Shown here: one piece after another, positions 47,809-57,316 of the stretch
Layout of the letters: every line of letters begins with the position of its first letter
Numbering within the stretch: the stretch's first letter is position 1
Source: Ahniella affigens
GTDB taxonomy: Bacteria; Pseudomonadota; Gammaproteobacteria; Xanthomonadales; Ahniellaceae
Reading direction: 5' to 3'
DNA length: 64,000 nucleotides
Assembly: GCF_003015185.1 (NCBI RefSeq)
Contig: NZ_CP027860.1
Span: 4,991,001-5,055,000, forward strand
Notes under the pieces: generated by a model
What the model was told of the DNA's origin: nothing
The model's input: the letters and a program-made list of their open reading frames with translations, nothing else
The model's database searches: none
Position numbers and translations under genes: made by a program

Positions 47809-49364
47809 GGCGCCGCCTTGTCGCTTGATTCGGCAATCGGGTCTTTGGCCAGATTGCGGAAGCGGAACAGTTCCGTCAGGCGATAACCTGAGTAGCGACC
47901 AAGCACCAGTGTGACCGCAAACAGCACGAGCAGCAGTTCCGGGAACACAAAGATCAGGTGCTGCAAATGGGGTTCGCGCATGACCAGATAGGCAAGGCTC
48001 GCGATGATCAACGAACCCATAGCCTGGCGGATGGCATAGCCCGCGCCGCGCTCTTCCCAGGCCACCGAGACGCGCTCAATCGTCATCGTCAGAATGATCA
48101 TCGGGAACAGCGCCACGTTGAGGCCCACAGGCTGATCAAGCTTGTGACTGATCACTGACACCATCGCCATCAGCAGCACAACCACGATCAGCACCGCCGT
48201 CAAGCGCGGCACCAACAGCAGTTTCAGACGCTCCATGTAAAAGCGCACGAGCAGCCCGAGGCTGATGATCACGACGAACAGCACGAATCCGGCGATCACA
48301 CCGGTCCAGTTGAACGCGAGCGCGATCAGCACCGGCATGAAGGTACCGAAAGTCTTGATACCGACAATATTGCGGAGGAGCAGCATGATGAAGGCGCCAA
48401 TCGGCACCAGCAGCAAAATCTTGTAGACCTCCTGAGCGTCCAGCGGGAGATCCAGAAGTGAATACGCGATGAGATTGCGATCTTTGGCGCGGAGGCGCTC
48501 CTTCGCGGTTTCCAGGGCGTCGTCCAGGCTCGTCTTGGCCGTGAACTCGACGGTGGCGTCATCGTTGTCCTCGACCAACAGCACCGGCTTTTGGGCCGTG
48601 CTCCACAGGAAAAAGTTTTCCGGGAAGCCCTCCACACCGTTGATGGCATTCAAGGTGCGCCAGGTTTTTTGGTCGCTGTCCCAGACTTGCAGGAACGGGG
48701 TCAGGGTGTTGCCGGCGTCCTGCTCGACCAGTTCCAGGCCGTAGATGATGCGGGCGGCAATTTGGCGATCCGCCAGGAGGTCTTTTGCCAGCTTCACGGT
48801 GTCGTGCTGGCTATTGAATGTCTCCGTGAGCAGTTGCACTTCCTGACTCGGATTGCTGTCGTGCAGACGGCGCACCAGCTCGCCAGCAAAGCTCGCCGAG
48901 TCGACCGACTTTTCGCGCACGCTGTCGAGCAGACCGGCGCGCGCAGTCGCGAACGGCTCCTCATACGTCTTGGCGGTGACCGGTTTGGGCTCGGCGGCGT
49001 CGATCACTTCGTGCTGGTCGCGATAGATCGTGGCACGGTAGTACAGCGCCTGGACGCCGCGCGCGCGCCGGATCTGCCATTGCACCGCGCGCGAGCCTTT
49101 GCCCGGCTCGATGCTCATACCGTAGTCGCGCGCCAGAAAGTTCTCGTTGATGACCGCATAGCCAGGCGGGTTGTTCGGGATCTGCAGCGTGACTTTGTTG
49201 GGGCCTTTCTTTGGCTCGAACTCGACGCGGGCCTGAATTTCCCAGATTTCCGTCTGCTCATTCGGCGCCACTGGAAACTTGAGCACTTTCCATTTGTAAG
49301 CAAATGCGCTGAGGCCAAGCGCAGCAATCAGCAAGGCCAGAATGTAGAGCTGTGTTTTTTTCAT
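47805..49364 (-). CDS. UUP1-type protein: inactive transglutaminase domain fused to a 7TM region
   Basis: 519 residues from MKKTQLYIL. An N-terminal membrane helix, a large periplasmic region (residues ~30-300) with a transglutaminase-like fold but without an obvious catalytic Cys-His-Asp triad, and a C-terminal block of about seven membrane helices from FIMLLLRNIVGIKTFG. It is linked with RimK-like ligases across gammaproteobacteria; the pathway is not settled. A 27-codon upstream extension was left out as it lacks family sequence. Confidence 0.83.
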   Translation of the reverse strand: MKKTQLYILALLIAALGLSAFAYKWKVLKFPVAPNEQTEIWEIQARVEFEPKKGPNKVTLQIPNNPPGYAVINENFLARDYGMSIEPGKGSRAVQWQIRRARGVQALYYRATIYRDQHEVIDAAEPKPVTAKTYEEPFATARAGLLDSVREKSVDSASFAGELVRRLHDSNPSQEVQLLTETFNSQHDTVKLAKDLLADRQIAARIIYGLELVEQDAGNTLTPFLQVWDSDQKTWRTLNAINGVEGFPENFFLWSTAQKPVLLVEDNDDATVEFTAKTSLDDALETAKERLRAKDRNLIAYSLLDLPLDAQEVYKILLLVPIGAFIMLLLRNIVGIKTFGTFMPVLIALAFNWTGVIAGFVLFVVIISLGLLVRFYMERLKLLLVPRLTAVLIVVVLLMAMVSVISHKLDQPVGLNVALFPMIILTMTIERVSVAWEERGAGYAIRQAMGSLIIASLAYLVMREPHLQHLIFVFPELLLVLFAVTLVLGRYSGYRLTELFRFRNLAKDPIAESSDKAAP

Positions 49365-49455
49365 GGTGAATAAATCCCGAGAAACGCGGTCAGGTTCGGC
49401 AGCGTCCAATCCGGACGGCTGCCGCTGAACCCGAAAAAGGCCCAAAGTCCGAGTC

Positions 49456-49483
49456 AGTATAGCCCTGCCGGCCGATCACACAA
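49456..49483 (-). promoter_or_regulatory. promoter of the UUP1-RimK-M48 operon
   Basis: Read leftward: -35 TTGTGT (49478-49483), 16-base spacer, -10 TATACT (49456-49461), about 92 bases before the start codon. Confidence 0.45.
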
Positions 49484-49632
49484 ACCGAGGCAACGCGGGA
49501 CCGATCCGACCACCTGAAGGGGGATCGCCATTTCAGGAAACGATCGTAATCAGTTTTGACCACCCCCGCATTCATGTGAACGCCTGTGGCAGAATCCGGG
49601 GTCCTTTATCGCGTCGGCGAGTCAATTCCCGT

Positions 49633-50982
49633 ATGAGCAAGCTATTGTCCGTGGCAACGATCAGCGTGACGAGCACCGAACAGGATCAAATCCGCCAGGT
49701 GATCAATGCGCTGAAAGACCCCCAGGTCAGCTGGGATTGGTCGGCCGACGCCGGTCGCGCAGATGTTGTCATCATCGACGCCGACTCGATGTATGGCCAT
49801 ATGGACTGGTTGCGTGCCCAGTCTCAGGGCCGCAACGTGATCTGCCTGACCGCTGCCAGCGGCCATGAACAGGACAACGTGCTGCATCGCCCCATTGGCA
49901 CCGGAACCATCCGCGCCGCGCTTGCCCGCGCAGCGCGGCGCGCGGGCATCGATGTGCCCGACCCGGGCCCTGCAGCCGAGCCGGCACCTACGCGAAGCGA
50001 GCCGGTCACCCCCGTGGCCCCGATGCCGCCCCAGACGGCACCATTGCGCCCCCGAACCGATCCAAACCAACGTGCGGTACCTGCTGCCCCGGTTCCGGTG
50101 GCGGCCCCGGCTCCCGTGGCGGCTCCTGCACCAATGCCCGCGCCGACACCGGTTCCAGCACCGCCGCCGGTCGTGGCCGCGCCAGCACCGGCACCAGCGC
50201 CAGCACCGGCACCAGCACCAGTGCCCGCACCAGCACCGGCACCCGCATCTGCGCAAAGTCCAGCACCCGCCGCGCCCGCCGTTCGATCAGCCATTCAGCC
50301 ACCTAACTTGCTGCGCTCAACGGCGCCGGCCCGTCCGCCTGAGCCCGCTGCGCCGGCCCCAGTCGCCGCACCGGCACCCGCCCCCGCGCCAGCACCCGCA
50401 CCGGCCGCACCGGTTGCCGCCAATGCGGGCCTGACCCTGGCCGATTATTGTGTGTCCGACAACATGGCCCGCGCCGCCAAGATTGAGCGTCCTGGGTTGC
50501 CGCCATTGGTCATTGACGCCGCGCAGGACCGGTACTACGCCGGTTTGACGCTGAAACCGCTGCTCGGCTATTGCCAGGGCGAGATTGCCCTGACCGAGTG
50601 GAAGTCGCTGACCGACGCCGAGACCGAGAAATTCCGCAGCAGCAACTCCGGTTTGCCACTGTCCCGTCTCCTCTGGCTGTACGTTCTCGGCACGTCGAAT
50701 GGCCTGAATGTGCTGCCGGGGCTGGATCTCAACGGCAAGTTCAAGCTCACGAAGTGGCCGCAGATCGAACGGGAGTTTCCGAAACACTTCCGAATCGCCA
50801 CCGCCATGATGAAAGGATTTGCCCCGTTGCAGGAAGTTGCCGATGCGGCGGGCGCGAGCCTGGGTGACGTGGCCGACTTCGTCAATGCTTACGCGGCGAT
50901 CGGCTTTGTTCAGCAGGAGACCGGTAGTTTTAACGCCGACCGGAAGGCCGTACTCGACCGACTGCGCCAACGCGCTGGCTAA
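49633..50982 (+). CDS. protein with receiver-like N-terminus, long Pro/Ala linker and conserved C-terminal domain
   Basis: 449 residues from MSKLLSVATISVTST. Residues ~1-105 have an alternating beta/alpha pattern like a degenerate receiver or Rossmann-type domain (ADVVIIDAD, VICLTAASG), without an obvious phosphorylation site. Residues ~110-285 are Ala/Pro-rich with PAPAPAPA runs. The C-terminal ~160 residues (ADYCVSDNMARAAKIE to the end) form a helical domain that ends in a winged-helix-like ASLGDVADFVNAYAAIGFV. The family is not recognised. The linker suggests it spans or tethers something. Confidence 0.6.
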   Translation: MSKLLSVATISVTSTEQDQIRQVINALKDPQVSWDWSADAGRADVVIIDADSMYGHMDWLRAQSQGRNVICLTAASGHEQDNVLHRPIGTGTIRAALARAARRAGIDVPDPGPAAEPAPTRSEPVTPVAPMPPQTAPLRPRTDPNQRAVPAAPVPVAAPAPVAAPAPMPAPTPVPAPPPVVAAPAPAPAPAPAPAPVPAPAPAPASAQSPAPAAPAVRSAIQPPNLLRSTAPARPPEPAAPAPVAAPAPAPAPAPAPAAPVAANAGLTLADYCVSDNMARAAKIERPGLPPLVIDAAQDRYYAGLTLKPLLGYCQGEIALTEWKSLTDAETEKFRSSNSGLPLSRLLWLYVLGTSNGLNVLPGLDLNGKFKLTKWPQIEREFPKHFRIATAMMKGFAPLQEVADAAGASLGDVADFVNAYAAIGFVQQETGSFNADRKAVLDRLRQRAG

Positions 50983-51128
50983 GACCACGCTGGTCTGATC
51001 GGACGCGTTGACTGACGCCCACGGCCGAAAGCCTGGGCGCCGTGCCGGCCAAACTGGCTTGCGCCATCCGGAACTTTCCGCCACCTTTTTGCTCTCTGTC
51101 CGTCTGTTTTTGTCTGATTGGAGTTGTC

Positions 51129-51749
51129 ATGAACCGCATTTCTCGAATCTTGCTGTTGCTCGTTACGTCGTTTCTGATGGCCTCGGCCACCGCCCAGACC
51201 ACCCCTGCCCCGGCCGCTGCCGGCGACAAACCAGCCGCCGCTGCAAAGCCACGCGTGTCGCTGAAGACCAACATGGGTGAAATCGTGGTCGAACTGGAGC
51301 CCGAGAAGGCCCCAAAGTCGGTTGAGAATTTCCTGCAGTACGTCAAAGACAAGCAGTACGACGGCACCATTTTCCATCGCGTCATCAAGACGTTCATGAT
51401 CCAAGGCGGCGGCTATACGGCGACTGGCCAAGCCAAGGGCACCCGCGGCCCGATCCAGAACGAGGCCGACAATGGTCTGCCGAATCTGCGTGGCACGATC
51501 GCGATGGCCCGCACCGGCGACCCGCATTCGGCCACCTCGCAGTTCTTCATCAACGTGGTCGACAACGCGTTCTTGAACCATGTCAGCAAGGACAATGGCT
51601 CAACCTGGGGCTATGCGGTATTCGGCAAAGTCGTCTCGGGCCTGGACGTTGTCGACGCCATCAAGAACGTGCAGACTGCGCCGCAGGGCATGTTCCCGGA
51701 TGCACCGACGTCCCCCGTCGTGATCAACACGGCGACCATCGTCGAGTAA
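51129..51749 (+). CDS. exported cyclophilin-type peptidyl-prolyl isomerase
   Basis: 206 residues with a signal peptide (cleaved near ATAQTT), an Ala-rich linker, then a compact bacterial cyclophilin domain: [48 protein letters not shown]. It speeds proline isomerisation in periplasmic protein folding (PpiA-like). GGAG lies eight bases before the ATG. A strong terminator follows. Confidence 0.93.
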   Translation: MNRISRILLLLVTSFLMASATAQTTPAPAAAGDKPAAAAKPRVSLKTNMGEIVVELEPEKAPKSVENFLQYVKDKQYDGTIFHRVIKTFMIQGGGYTATGQAKGTRGPIQNEADNGLPNLRGTIAMARTGDPHSATSQFFINVVDNAFLNHVSKDNGSTWGYAVFGKVVSGLDVVDAIKNVQTAPQGMFPDAPTSPVVINTATIVE

Positions 51750-51789
51750 CCCCGAGTCTCGCCGCGCCAGCAGCGGCGACTGAATCAAG

Positions 51790-51820
51790 CAAAAACGCCC
51801 GGAAACGGGCGTTTTTCTTT
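51790..51820 (+). terminator. intrinsic terminator after the cyclophilin gene
   Basis: AAAAACGCCC, GGAAAC loop, GGGCGTTTTTC: GC-rich stem with flanking A- and T-runs, 40 bases after the stop codon. It may also serve the converging kinase gene. Confidence 0.88.
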
Positions 51821-51922
51821 GTGCGATTCGACACGAGCAATCAGACACCCAGGCCCGATTGCGGCGACGAGGACCGTTGGCAGACTGATGACCAACCACT
51901 TGCTGGCTTGGCCAAAAGGGGG

Positions 51923-53227
51923 TCAGAGATCCTCCAGCTTCAATGGCGCTGGTTGAATCGGCAGAATGATTCGGGCCATCGTGCCGCGGGGCTGACGGGC
52001 GATCAGTTCCAGGCGCCCGCCATGCCGGCGAACGATGCGGCTGACAATCGCCAAGCCCAAGCCGCTGCCGACCCGAGCCCGCCCTTCGCGGGCGAGGAAG
52101 GGTTCGCCAATGCGTCGGTGCAAGTCGAGTGGAATACCCGTTCCCTCGTCGGTGATGGTAATCGCAACGTGTCCTGGGTCCGGGCAAACCAGATTCGCGG
52201 TGTACGGCGGCGCTGCGTGGCGCCTTGCGTTGACGACCAGATTCGCGAGTGCACGCTGCAGCGCCAGAGGCGTGGCGACAATCACCGCCGGCTCATGAAT
52301 GTGAATCGTCCAGTTCTTCAGGTTTCCGCCATTCGCGTGCACGACTTCCTGCAGCAATGGCGCCAGCGCCACCTCTTTAGGCGCTTCCTCGCGACCCGAG
52401 CGCACGTAGTCGATGAACTGCCTGACGATGGCGTCAATTTCTTCGATGTCGGCAGCCATCGCGCCACGACCCTCATCGGTATGCGCGTCACCGAGTTCAA
52501 GCGCCAGGCGAATGCGCGACAGCGGCGTCCGCAGATCGTGCGACAGGCCGGCCAGGATCAACTCGCGTTCCCGGAGCGCATTCGACCGTGACGCGCCGGC
52601 CTGAGTCAGTGCATTGGCGAGTTCGCGGATTTCGGTCGGCGCACCTTTCAGCACATCCGTGTCGGCCCGGCCGCGCACCAGATCATCGGCCTGCGCGGCC
52701 AGACGCTCGACAGGTGCCGCCAGCTGGCGCGCGAGCCCATACGCTCCCAGCAAACTGAGCACCAGCACGCCGAGGACAATCAGGGGTGCCTTGGTCTGGT
52801 GATTCGAGCCGCCCAGGTCCACACGCTGACGAACCCACGTTCCCGGCGCTTGACCCACCGCCAACCAAACGTGCAGACCCTCATCGTATTCCAGACGGAA
52901 CCGCTGGTGCCCGACCAGGACGCGGGTCAATGCAGAGGCGACGACGCTGGCGTCCGGACCCTCAGGACTCACGTCGATGACTGGCGCCGCGTCGGCAAAA
53001 CGGAGATCCAGCTCAGACAATTCAGACCAGACCGGCAAACGATGTCCGGGGTCCATCTGCTTCAACGCGCTGGCAGTCAAAGCCTGGTCAACCAGGCGAC
53101 GGGCCGATGCCGCATCGAAATGCTCCTGATGCCGGACCTGCTCGGTCAGGAAATACCCCACGGCATGCAGGATAACCAGCAGAATGCTGAGCGATACCAG
53201 AATGCGCGCAAACGAGCGCCGAAGCAC
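51923..53227 (-). CDS. EnvZ-type sensor histidine kinase
   Basis: 434 residues: membrane helix near 8-28, periplasmic sensor (~30-145), second helix ~148-166, HAMP, then the kinase core with H230 in LAGLSHDLRTPLSRIR, N-box NLVVNARRHA, DEGTGI and GSGLGLAI. It phosphorylates the response regulator encoded six bases upstream. The signal is unknown. Confidence 0.9.
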   Translation of the reverse strand: MLRRSFARILVSLSILLVILHAVGYFLTEQVRHQEHFDAASARRLVDQALTASALKQMDPGHRLPVWSELSELDLRFADAAPVIDVSPEGPDASVVASALTRVLVGHQRFRLEYDEGLHVWLAVGQAPGTWVRQRVDLGGSNHQTKAPLIVLGVLVLSLLGAYGLARQLAAPVERLAAQADDLVRGRADTDVLKGAPTEIRELANALTQAGASRSNALRERELILAGLSHDLRTPLSRIRLALELGDAHTDEGRGAMAADIEEIDAIVRQFIDYVRSGREEAPKEVALAPLLQEVVHANGGNLKNWTIHIHEPAVIVATPLALQRALANLVVNARRHAAPPYTANLVCPDPGHVAITITDEGTGIPLDLHRRIGEPFLAREGRARVGSGLGLAIVSRIVRRHGGRLELIARQPRGTMARIILPIQPAPLKLEDL

Positions 53228-53233
53228 GACGAT

Positions 53234-53947
53234 TTAGTCCAGACCGTCCGGTACGAACACGTAGCCCTGACCCCAGACGGTTTGGATGAGTCGCGGGTTG
53301 CGGGGATCGGGTTCGATGATTCGCCGGAGGCGGGAGATGGTGACGTCGATCGACCGCAGCGTCGCCTCTTCGCCGGCACCGTGCACAATGCTCATCAGGC
53401 GCTCGCGCGGCATCGCCACGCGGGCATGCTCGGCGAGCACCGACAGCATGACGAATTCGCCGGTGGTCAGTTTGACGACGTCGCCATCGCGCATCAGCAG
53501 GCGGCGATCGCGATCCAGGCTGAACGGGCCGAAGCGCTGGACGCCCTTGCTTTCGGCGACGGGCTCAGCCGGCGCCCGCCGACGCAACACAGCGCGGATC
53601 CGAGCCAGCAACTCGCGCGGGTTGTAGGGTTTTGCCAAATAATCGTCGGCGCCGATTTCGAGGCCGACAATCCGATCGACGTCGTCACCGCGAGCGGTCA
53701 GCATGATGACCGGCACCGTGATCCCGCGCGAGCGAAGCTTGCGGCAGAAGTCCAGACCGTCGCCATCCGGCAGCATCAAATCGAGCACGACCAGATCGAA
53801 CTTGGCGAGCAGCACGCCAGCCTCCGCTTCGGCAATCGTGGCGGCGCCTTCGACGACAAAGCCCTGCTCATTCAGATAGCGGGTCAGCAGAACGCGCAAG
53901 CGCTCGTCATCGTCAACAATCAGGATGTGCAGGGGTTCATGAGCCAT
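53234..53947 (-). CDS. OmpR-family response regulator
   Basis: 237 residues: receiver with the phosphorylatable D56 (VVLDLMLPDGDG), switch lysine K106 (LAKPYNPREL), and a C-terminal winged-helix (TTGEFVMLSVLAEHARVAM, VTISRLRRIIEP, VWGQGYVF). It pairs with the kinase gene immediately downstream. The DNA targets cannot be told from this window. Confidence 0.93.
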   Translation of the reverse strand: MAHEPLHILIVDDDERLRVLLTRYLNEQGFVVEGAATIAEAEAGVLLAKFDLVVLDLMLPDGDGLDFCRKLRSRGITVPVIMLTARGDDVDRIVGLEIGADDYLAKPYNPRELLARIRAVLRRRAPAEPVAESKGVQRFGPFSLDRDRRLLMRDGDVVKLTTGEFVMLSVLAEHARVAMPRERLMSIVHGAGEEATLRSIDVTISRLRRIIEPDPRNPRLIQTVWGQGYVFVPDGLD

Positions 53948-54102
53948 TCGCCGATGCTAGCGTGAATCTTCATCTTTCTGAATGGTCTTGGGCATTGTTC
54001 ACGCGCGTTTCGTCTGCTCCCCGATGCGCTTGCCCATCCCGGTTTTCGGCCGATCTCGCCACCTGCCCTGACCGTGAGCTCGGGCAGGTGGCGCGGGTGT
54101 CG

Positions 54103-54891
54103 TTACAGCGCGATCGCGGCCTCGGGTGGATCGTTGTTGCTGAGCTCAACCTGTTCGGCCGATACGGCGCCATTACCCAGATTGACGATCGTGCCGAGAC
54201 TGTCGGCCGCATCCTCGTGCTGTGCGACATTCTCGCGAATCCGTACGCCATTCAGGCGCACGGTTCCGAAGTTCAGCACGGCCGAAGCAGCCGCCAGACT
54301 GTCGTAGCGGCGGCTGACAAAGTTGGACTCGATCCCCGTGCGAATGAGTTCGAGCTCGCCATAGTTGACCACGGTACCGGCATCTCGCTGACTCGCCGCG
54401 AGCTGGTTGAAGCTGATTTCGCTGTCGATGGCACGCAGCGTGCCGAAGTTTTCGATAATCGCGTTACCGAAGCCGGCCGTATTGTCGACCACCGATACCC
54501 CCTTCAGATGCAGCGTGCCGCGGTTCTGCACGGCACCCTGATTGGATTCCGCCAAGGTCAGATCACTGAACGTGACATCGGCATTCGGGGCAATGGCGAC
54601 CAGGCGGAAGCGATCGGTCGAATAGGCACGCAACTCGGCGCCGTGACCTTCGATCCGAATCTTGCCCTGCAAGACGGGCAGGGCCGCATTGCTGCCTTCA
54701 TCCACTGCCTCGATCAAGGTGTAAAGCCCTTGTTCGGCAAGATGGATCGTGGTTTCGGTGTTACTCATATTCGCGGCATAGAGCGCTGCGATCAGGCCGT
54801 CGGTATCACGGGTCTTGATGTACACATCGTCAGCCATGGCCAAAGGCGCCATCGCGGACAGCATCAGGGTGAGGAGGATTCGCTTATTCAT
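54103..54891 (-). CDS. exported right-handed beta-helix protein
   Basis: 262 residues with a signal peptide (cleaved near PLAMADD). The mature part has short beta-strand repeats with turns such as NRGTLHLKGVSVVDNTAG, NFGTLRAIDSEISFNQLA and NYGELELIRTGIESN, the pattern of CSLREA/polymorphic-outer-membrane-type beta-helices. It is probably secreted or at the cell surface. No enzyme motif was seen. Confidence 0.7.
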   Translation of the reverse strand: MNKRILLTLMLSAMAPLAMADDVYIKTRDTDGLIAALYAANMSNTETTIHLAEQGLYTLIEAVDEGSNAALPVLQGKIRIEGHGAELRAYSTDRFRLVAIAPNADVTFSDLTLAESNQGAVQNRGTLHLKGVSVVDNTAGFGNAIIENFGTLRAIDSEISFNQLAASQRDAGTVVNYGELELIRTGIESNFVSRRYDSLAAASAVLNFGTVRLNGVRIRENVAQHEDAADSLGTIVNLGNGAVSAEQVELSNNDPPEAAIAL

Positions 54892-55343
54892 GGTTGTCTC
54901 CGGGCGGGATCGCCGCCATTACCGATAATGAGAGGCCTTAGAGCGAGTGATCTAGCCGACTCGCGGCGATCCCCATAAGGGGTGCCTTGAGCCCACTCGC
55001 GAGCCGGCCTCATGCCGCCGACTTCAATGCGCAAGTCCCTGATTTAATGGCCTGTCTTCCCTGATTTCTGAGGTGCGACCTCAGCCCGACCAACGCGCGT
55101 TTGAATTTACGCTCGGTCACAATGTTCACCGGAAAATCCGGGTCAATTTGTGAACCAATTCACACTATGTCGATCACGCGCCGCAGCCCGAGAACCCCGG
55201 ATGCGTTCGAATTGGCTTGCCATTGGCTCGTGTCGCGTTCCGAGAATGACTTGTCCACAGTCTGCCCTGCCACGCACGGCAAACCAGAGCCAGCTACGAC
55301 AGGATTGAGTGGTGCCACCGCCAAGAACGGCGCGGCAACGCGG
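54892..55343. other. intergenic stretch, no gene seen
   Basis: About 450 bases between the beta-helix gene and holC. No coding frame, RNA gene or strong terminator was recognised. It should contain the promoter of the beta-helix gene. Confidence 0.4.
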
Positions 55344-55766
55344 CTACATGTCGAACTTGCGCAGCACGTCGCCACGAGCCTGGTAGGCCTTCCAGCGCTC
55401 ACGCGAACCGGTGCGCTCGGCGGGATCTGCGGCAACCACTTCCTTGATCATCTCGGCATTCTGGCTGACCACTTCATCGCGCAGGTTGATCACGAGCTTT
55501 CGCATCGGCGTGTCGAGTTCGGGTGGGACAAGCAGAATGGCGGTGACGTCATCGTCGGCATCGCCGCAAACTTGATGCGGCAAGAAACTGTCCTCGTCGA
55601 ACTCCCACAGCAACGTGTCGAGTTCTTCGGCTTGGGCCTGACTCTGGCAGAAAATCAACGTCGGCAGTTCGGCGGCAAATGCCTTCCGTGCCAATTCACA
55701 AACAAGCAGCAAGGGCTGTTCGCGAAAGCGCGGCGCGTCGATCAGATAGAAGTCGACCTTGGCCAT
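55344..55766 (-). CDS. holC: DNA polymerase III chi subunit HolC
   Basis: 140 residues starting MAKVDFYLIDAPRFREQPLL, the expected size and opening of HolC. The middle DTLLWEFDEDSFLPHQVCGD is the family hallmark. Chi links the clamp loader to single-strand binding protein at the replication fork. Its ATG overlaps the pepA stop by one base (TGATG), the classic pepA-holC coupling. Confidence 0.93.
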   Translation of the reverse strand: MAKVDFYLIDAPRFREQPLLLVCELARKAFAAELPTLIFCQSQAQAEELDTLLWEFDEDSFLPHQVCGDADDDVTAILLVPPELDTPMRKLVINLRDEVVSQNAEMIKEVVAADPAERTGSRERWKAYQARGDVLRKFDM

Positions 55767-57238
55767 CAGACTTGACCGGACGCGCTGATCAACCACTCGG
55801 CCAGCAATGGCACCGGACGGCCGGTCGCGCTGCCTTTGCGGCCTTCGTCCCAGGCGGTGCCGGCAATGTCGAGATGTGCCCAGCGAAGACCGTCGGTAAA
55901 GCGGGCCAGGAAGCAACCGGCGGTGATCGCCCCGGCGCTCTTGCCGCCGATGTTGGCAACGTCAGCAAAGCCGGAATCCAGCTGACTCTGGTAATCGTCC
56001 CACAGCGGCAAACGCCAGGCCCGATCGTGCACACGCTTGCCCGCGGCGAGCAACTCCTCCGCGAAATCGTCGTGCTTGCTCATCAAACCATGCGGGAACT
56101 TGCCGAGCGCCACCACGCACGCACCCGTCAGCGTTGCGATATCGACGATCGCACGCGGCTCGAATCGGCGCGCGTAGGTCAGCGCGTCACACAAAATCAG
56201 CCGGCCTTCGGCATCCGTATTCAGCACTTCGATGGTCATACCGGACATCGAGGTGAGCACGTCACCCGGGCGGTAGCTGTTGCCATCCGGCATGTTTTCG
56301 ACCGCCGGCACAATGCCGATCACGTTGAGCGGCAATTGCATCCGGGCGACCGCTTCGAGCGTGCCAAACACAGCCGCCGCGCCACACATGTCGTACTTCA
56401 TTTCGTCCATGCCTGCGCCAGGCTTGATCGAAATGCCACCGGTGTCGAACGTGATGCCCTTGCCGACCAGTACCAACGGCTTGCTCGCACCACCGCCCTG
56501 GTGGCGGATCACGATCAGATAGGGCGGGTTCGCACTGCCCTGGGCAACGCCCAACAGTGAGCCCATGCCCATGGCGCGCATTTGGTCTTGATCCAGCACT
56601 TCGACCGCCAGACTGTCGAACTGCTGCTCCAACTCCTTGGCGGTTTTTGCCAGGAACGCCGGCGTGCAAATGTTCGGTGGCAGATTTCCCAATTCGCGCG
56701 CGCGGAGTTGCCCCAGACCGAGCGCCCGACCTATTGCCAGATCGGCCTCGACGGCCCCCGCGATGCGCCATTCGTGGATGACAGTCGCCGAGGGCTTGCG
56801 CTTGATCGTGGTGTCGTAGCGATAGCTGGCCTGCAACACCTGCACGACTTGCTGGCGAACCAGCATGCCGGGTTCACAACCGGGCACTTGAATCTCACCG
56901 AGGTAGCTGGCGACGACGTTGCCCGGCCCCGAGCGCAGCGCGCGCGTCGCATCGGCGATGGCGCGTTGGAACCGCGCGAGATCGAGTTTATCGGCCTCAC
57001 CCAGGCCAACCGTGAGGACGCGCTTGGCGCGGATTCCTGGCACTTGGAACAGGCGGCCCAGGGCAGCGCTCTTGCAACTCACGTCGCCAGACGCAATCAG
57101 GGCGCTGAGCAAACCGCCGCTGGCCTGATCGATTGCCTGCGCGCTGCCACTGAGGTTCTGCTCGAACAAGCCGATCACCAGCGTATCGACTTCCGCGTGG
57201 ATGGCAGCAACATCGGTGGTGGTAATGGCAAGGCTCAT
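55766..57238 (-). CDS. pepA: leucyl aminopeptidase PepA
   Basis: 490 residues, M17 cytosol aminopeptidase. The metal/catalytic signature NTDAEGRLILCDAL is present, with LVLVGKGITFDTGGISIKP and the binding lysine in VGKGITFDTGG. It cleaves N-terminal residues and in E. coli also binds DNA. It is coupled to holC. The divergent lptF found next to pepA in many gammaproteobacteria is not here. Confidence 0.96.
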   Translation of the reverse strand: MSLAITTTDVAAIHAEVDTLVIGLFEQNLSGSAQAIDQASGGLLSALIASGDVSCKSAALGRLFQVPGIRAKRVLTVGLGEADKLDLARFQRAIADATRALRSGPGNVVASYLGEIQVPGCEPGMLVRQQVVQVLQASYRYDTTIKRKPSATVIHEWRIAGAVEADLAIGRALGLGQLRARELGNLPPNICTPAFLAKTAKELEQQFDSLAVEVLDQDQMRAMGMGSLLGVAQGSANPPYLIVIRHQGGGASKPLVLVGKGITFDTGGISIKPGAGMDEMKYDMCGAAAVFGTLEAVARMQLPLNVIGIVPAVENMPDGNSYRPGDVLTSMSGMTIEVLNTDAEGRLILCDALTYARRFEPRAIVDIATLTGACVVALGKFPHGLMSKHDDFAEELLAAGKRVHDRAWRLPLWDDYQSQLDSGFADVANIGGKSAGAITAGCFLARFTDGLRWAHLDIAGTAWDEGRKGSATGRPVPLLAEWLISASGQV

Positions 57239-57316
57239 GGCAAGCAGATCCTGAATGGCGTCGTCGATTGTAACGCGATTCGGCCCTGACGGCGGCGACT
57301 GAACCGGATGGCAGAC

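Noticed and set aside
50160-50290. Internal tandem repeat in the Pro/Ala-rich gene as a separate DNA element
   Set aside because: The repetition follows codon phase (Pro/Ala codons) and is explained by the linker it encodes.
54892-55343. tRNA or small RNA gene in the gap before holC
   Set aside because: No cloverleaf, no strong terminator and no promoter could be supported.
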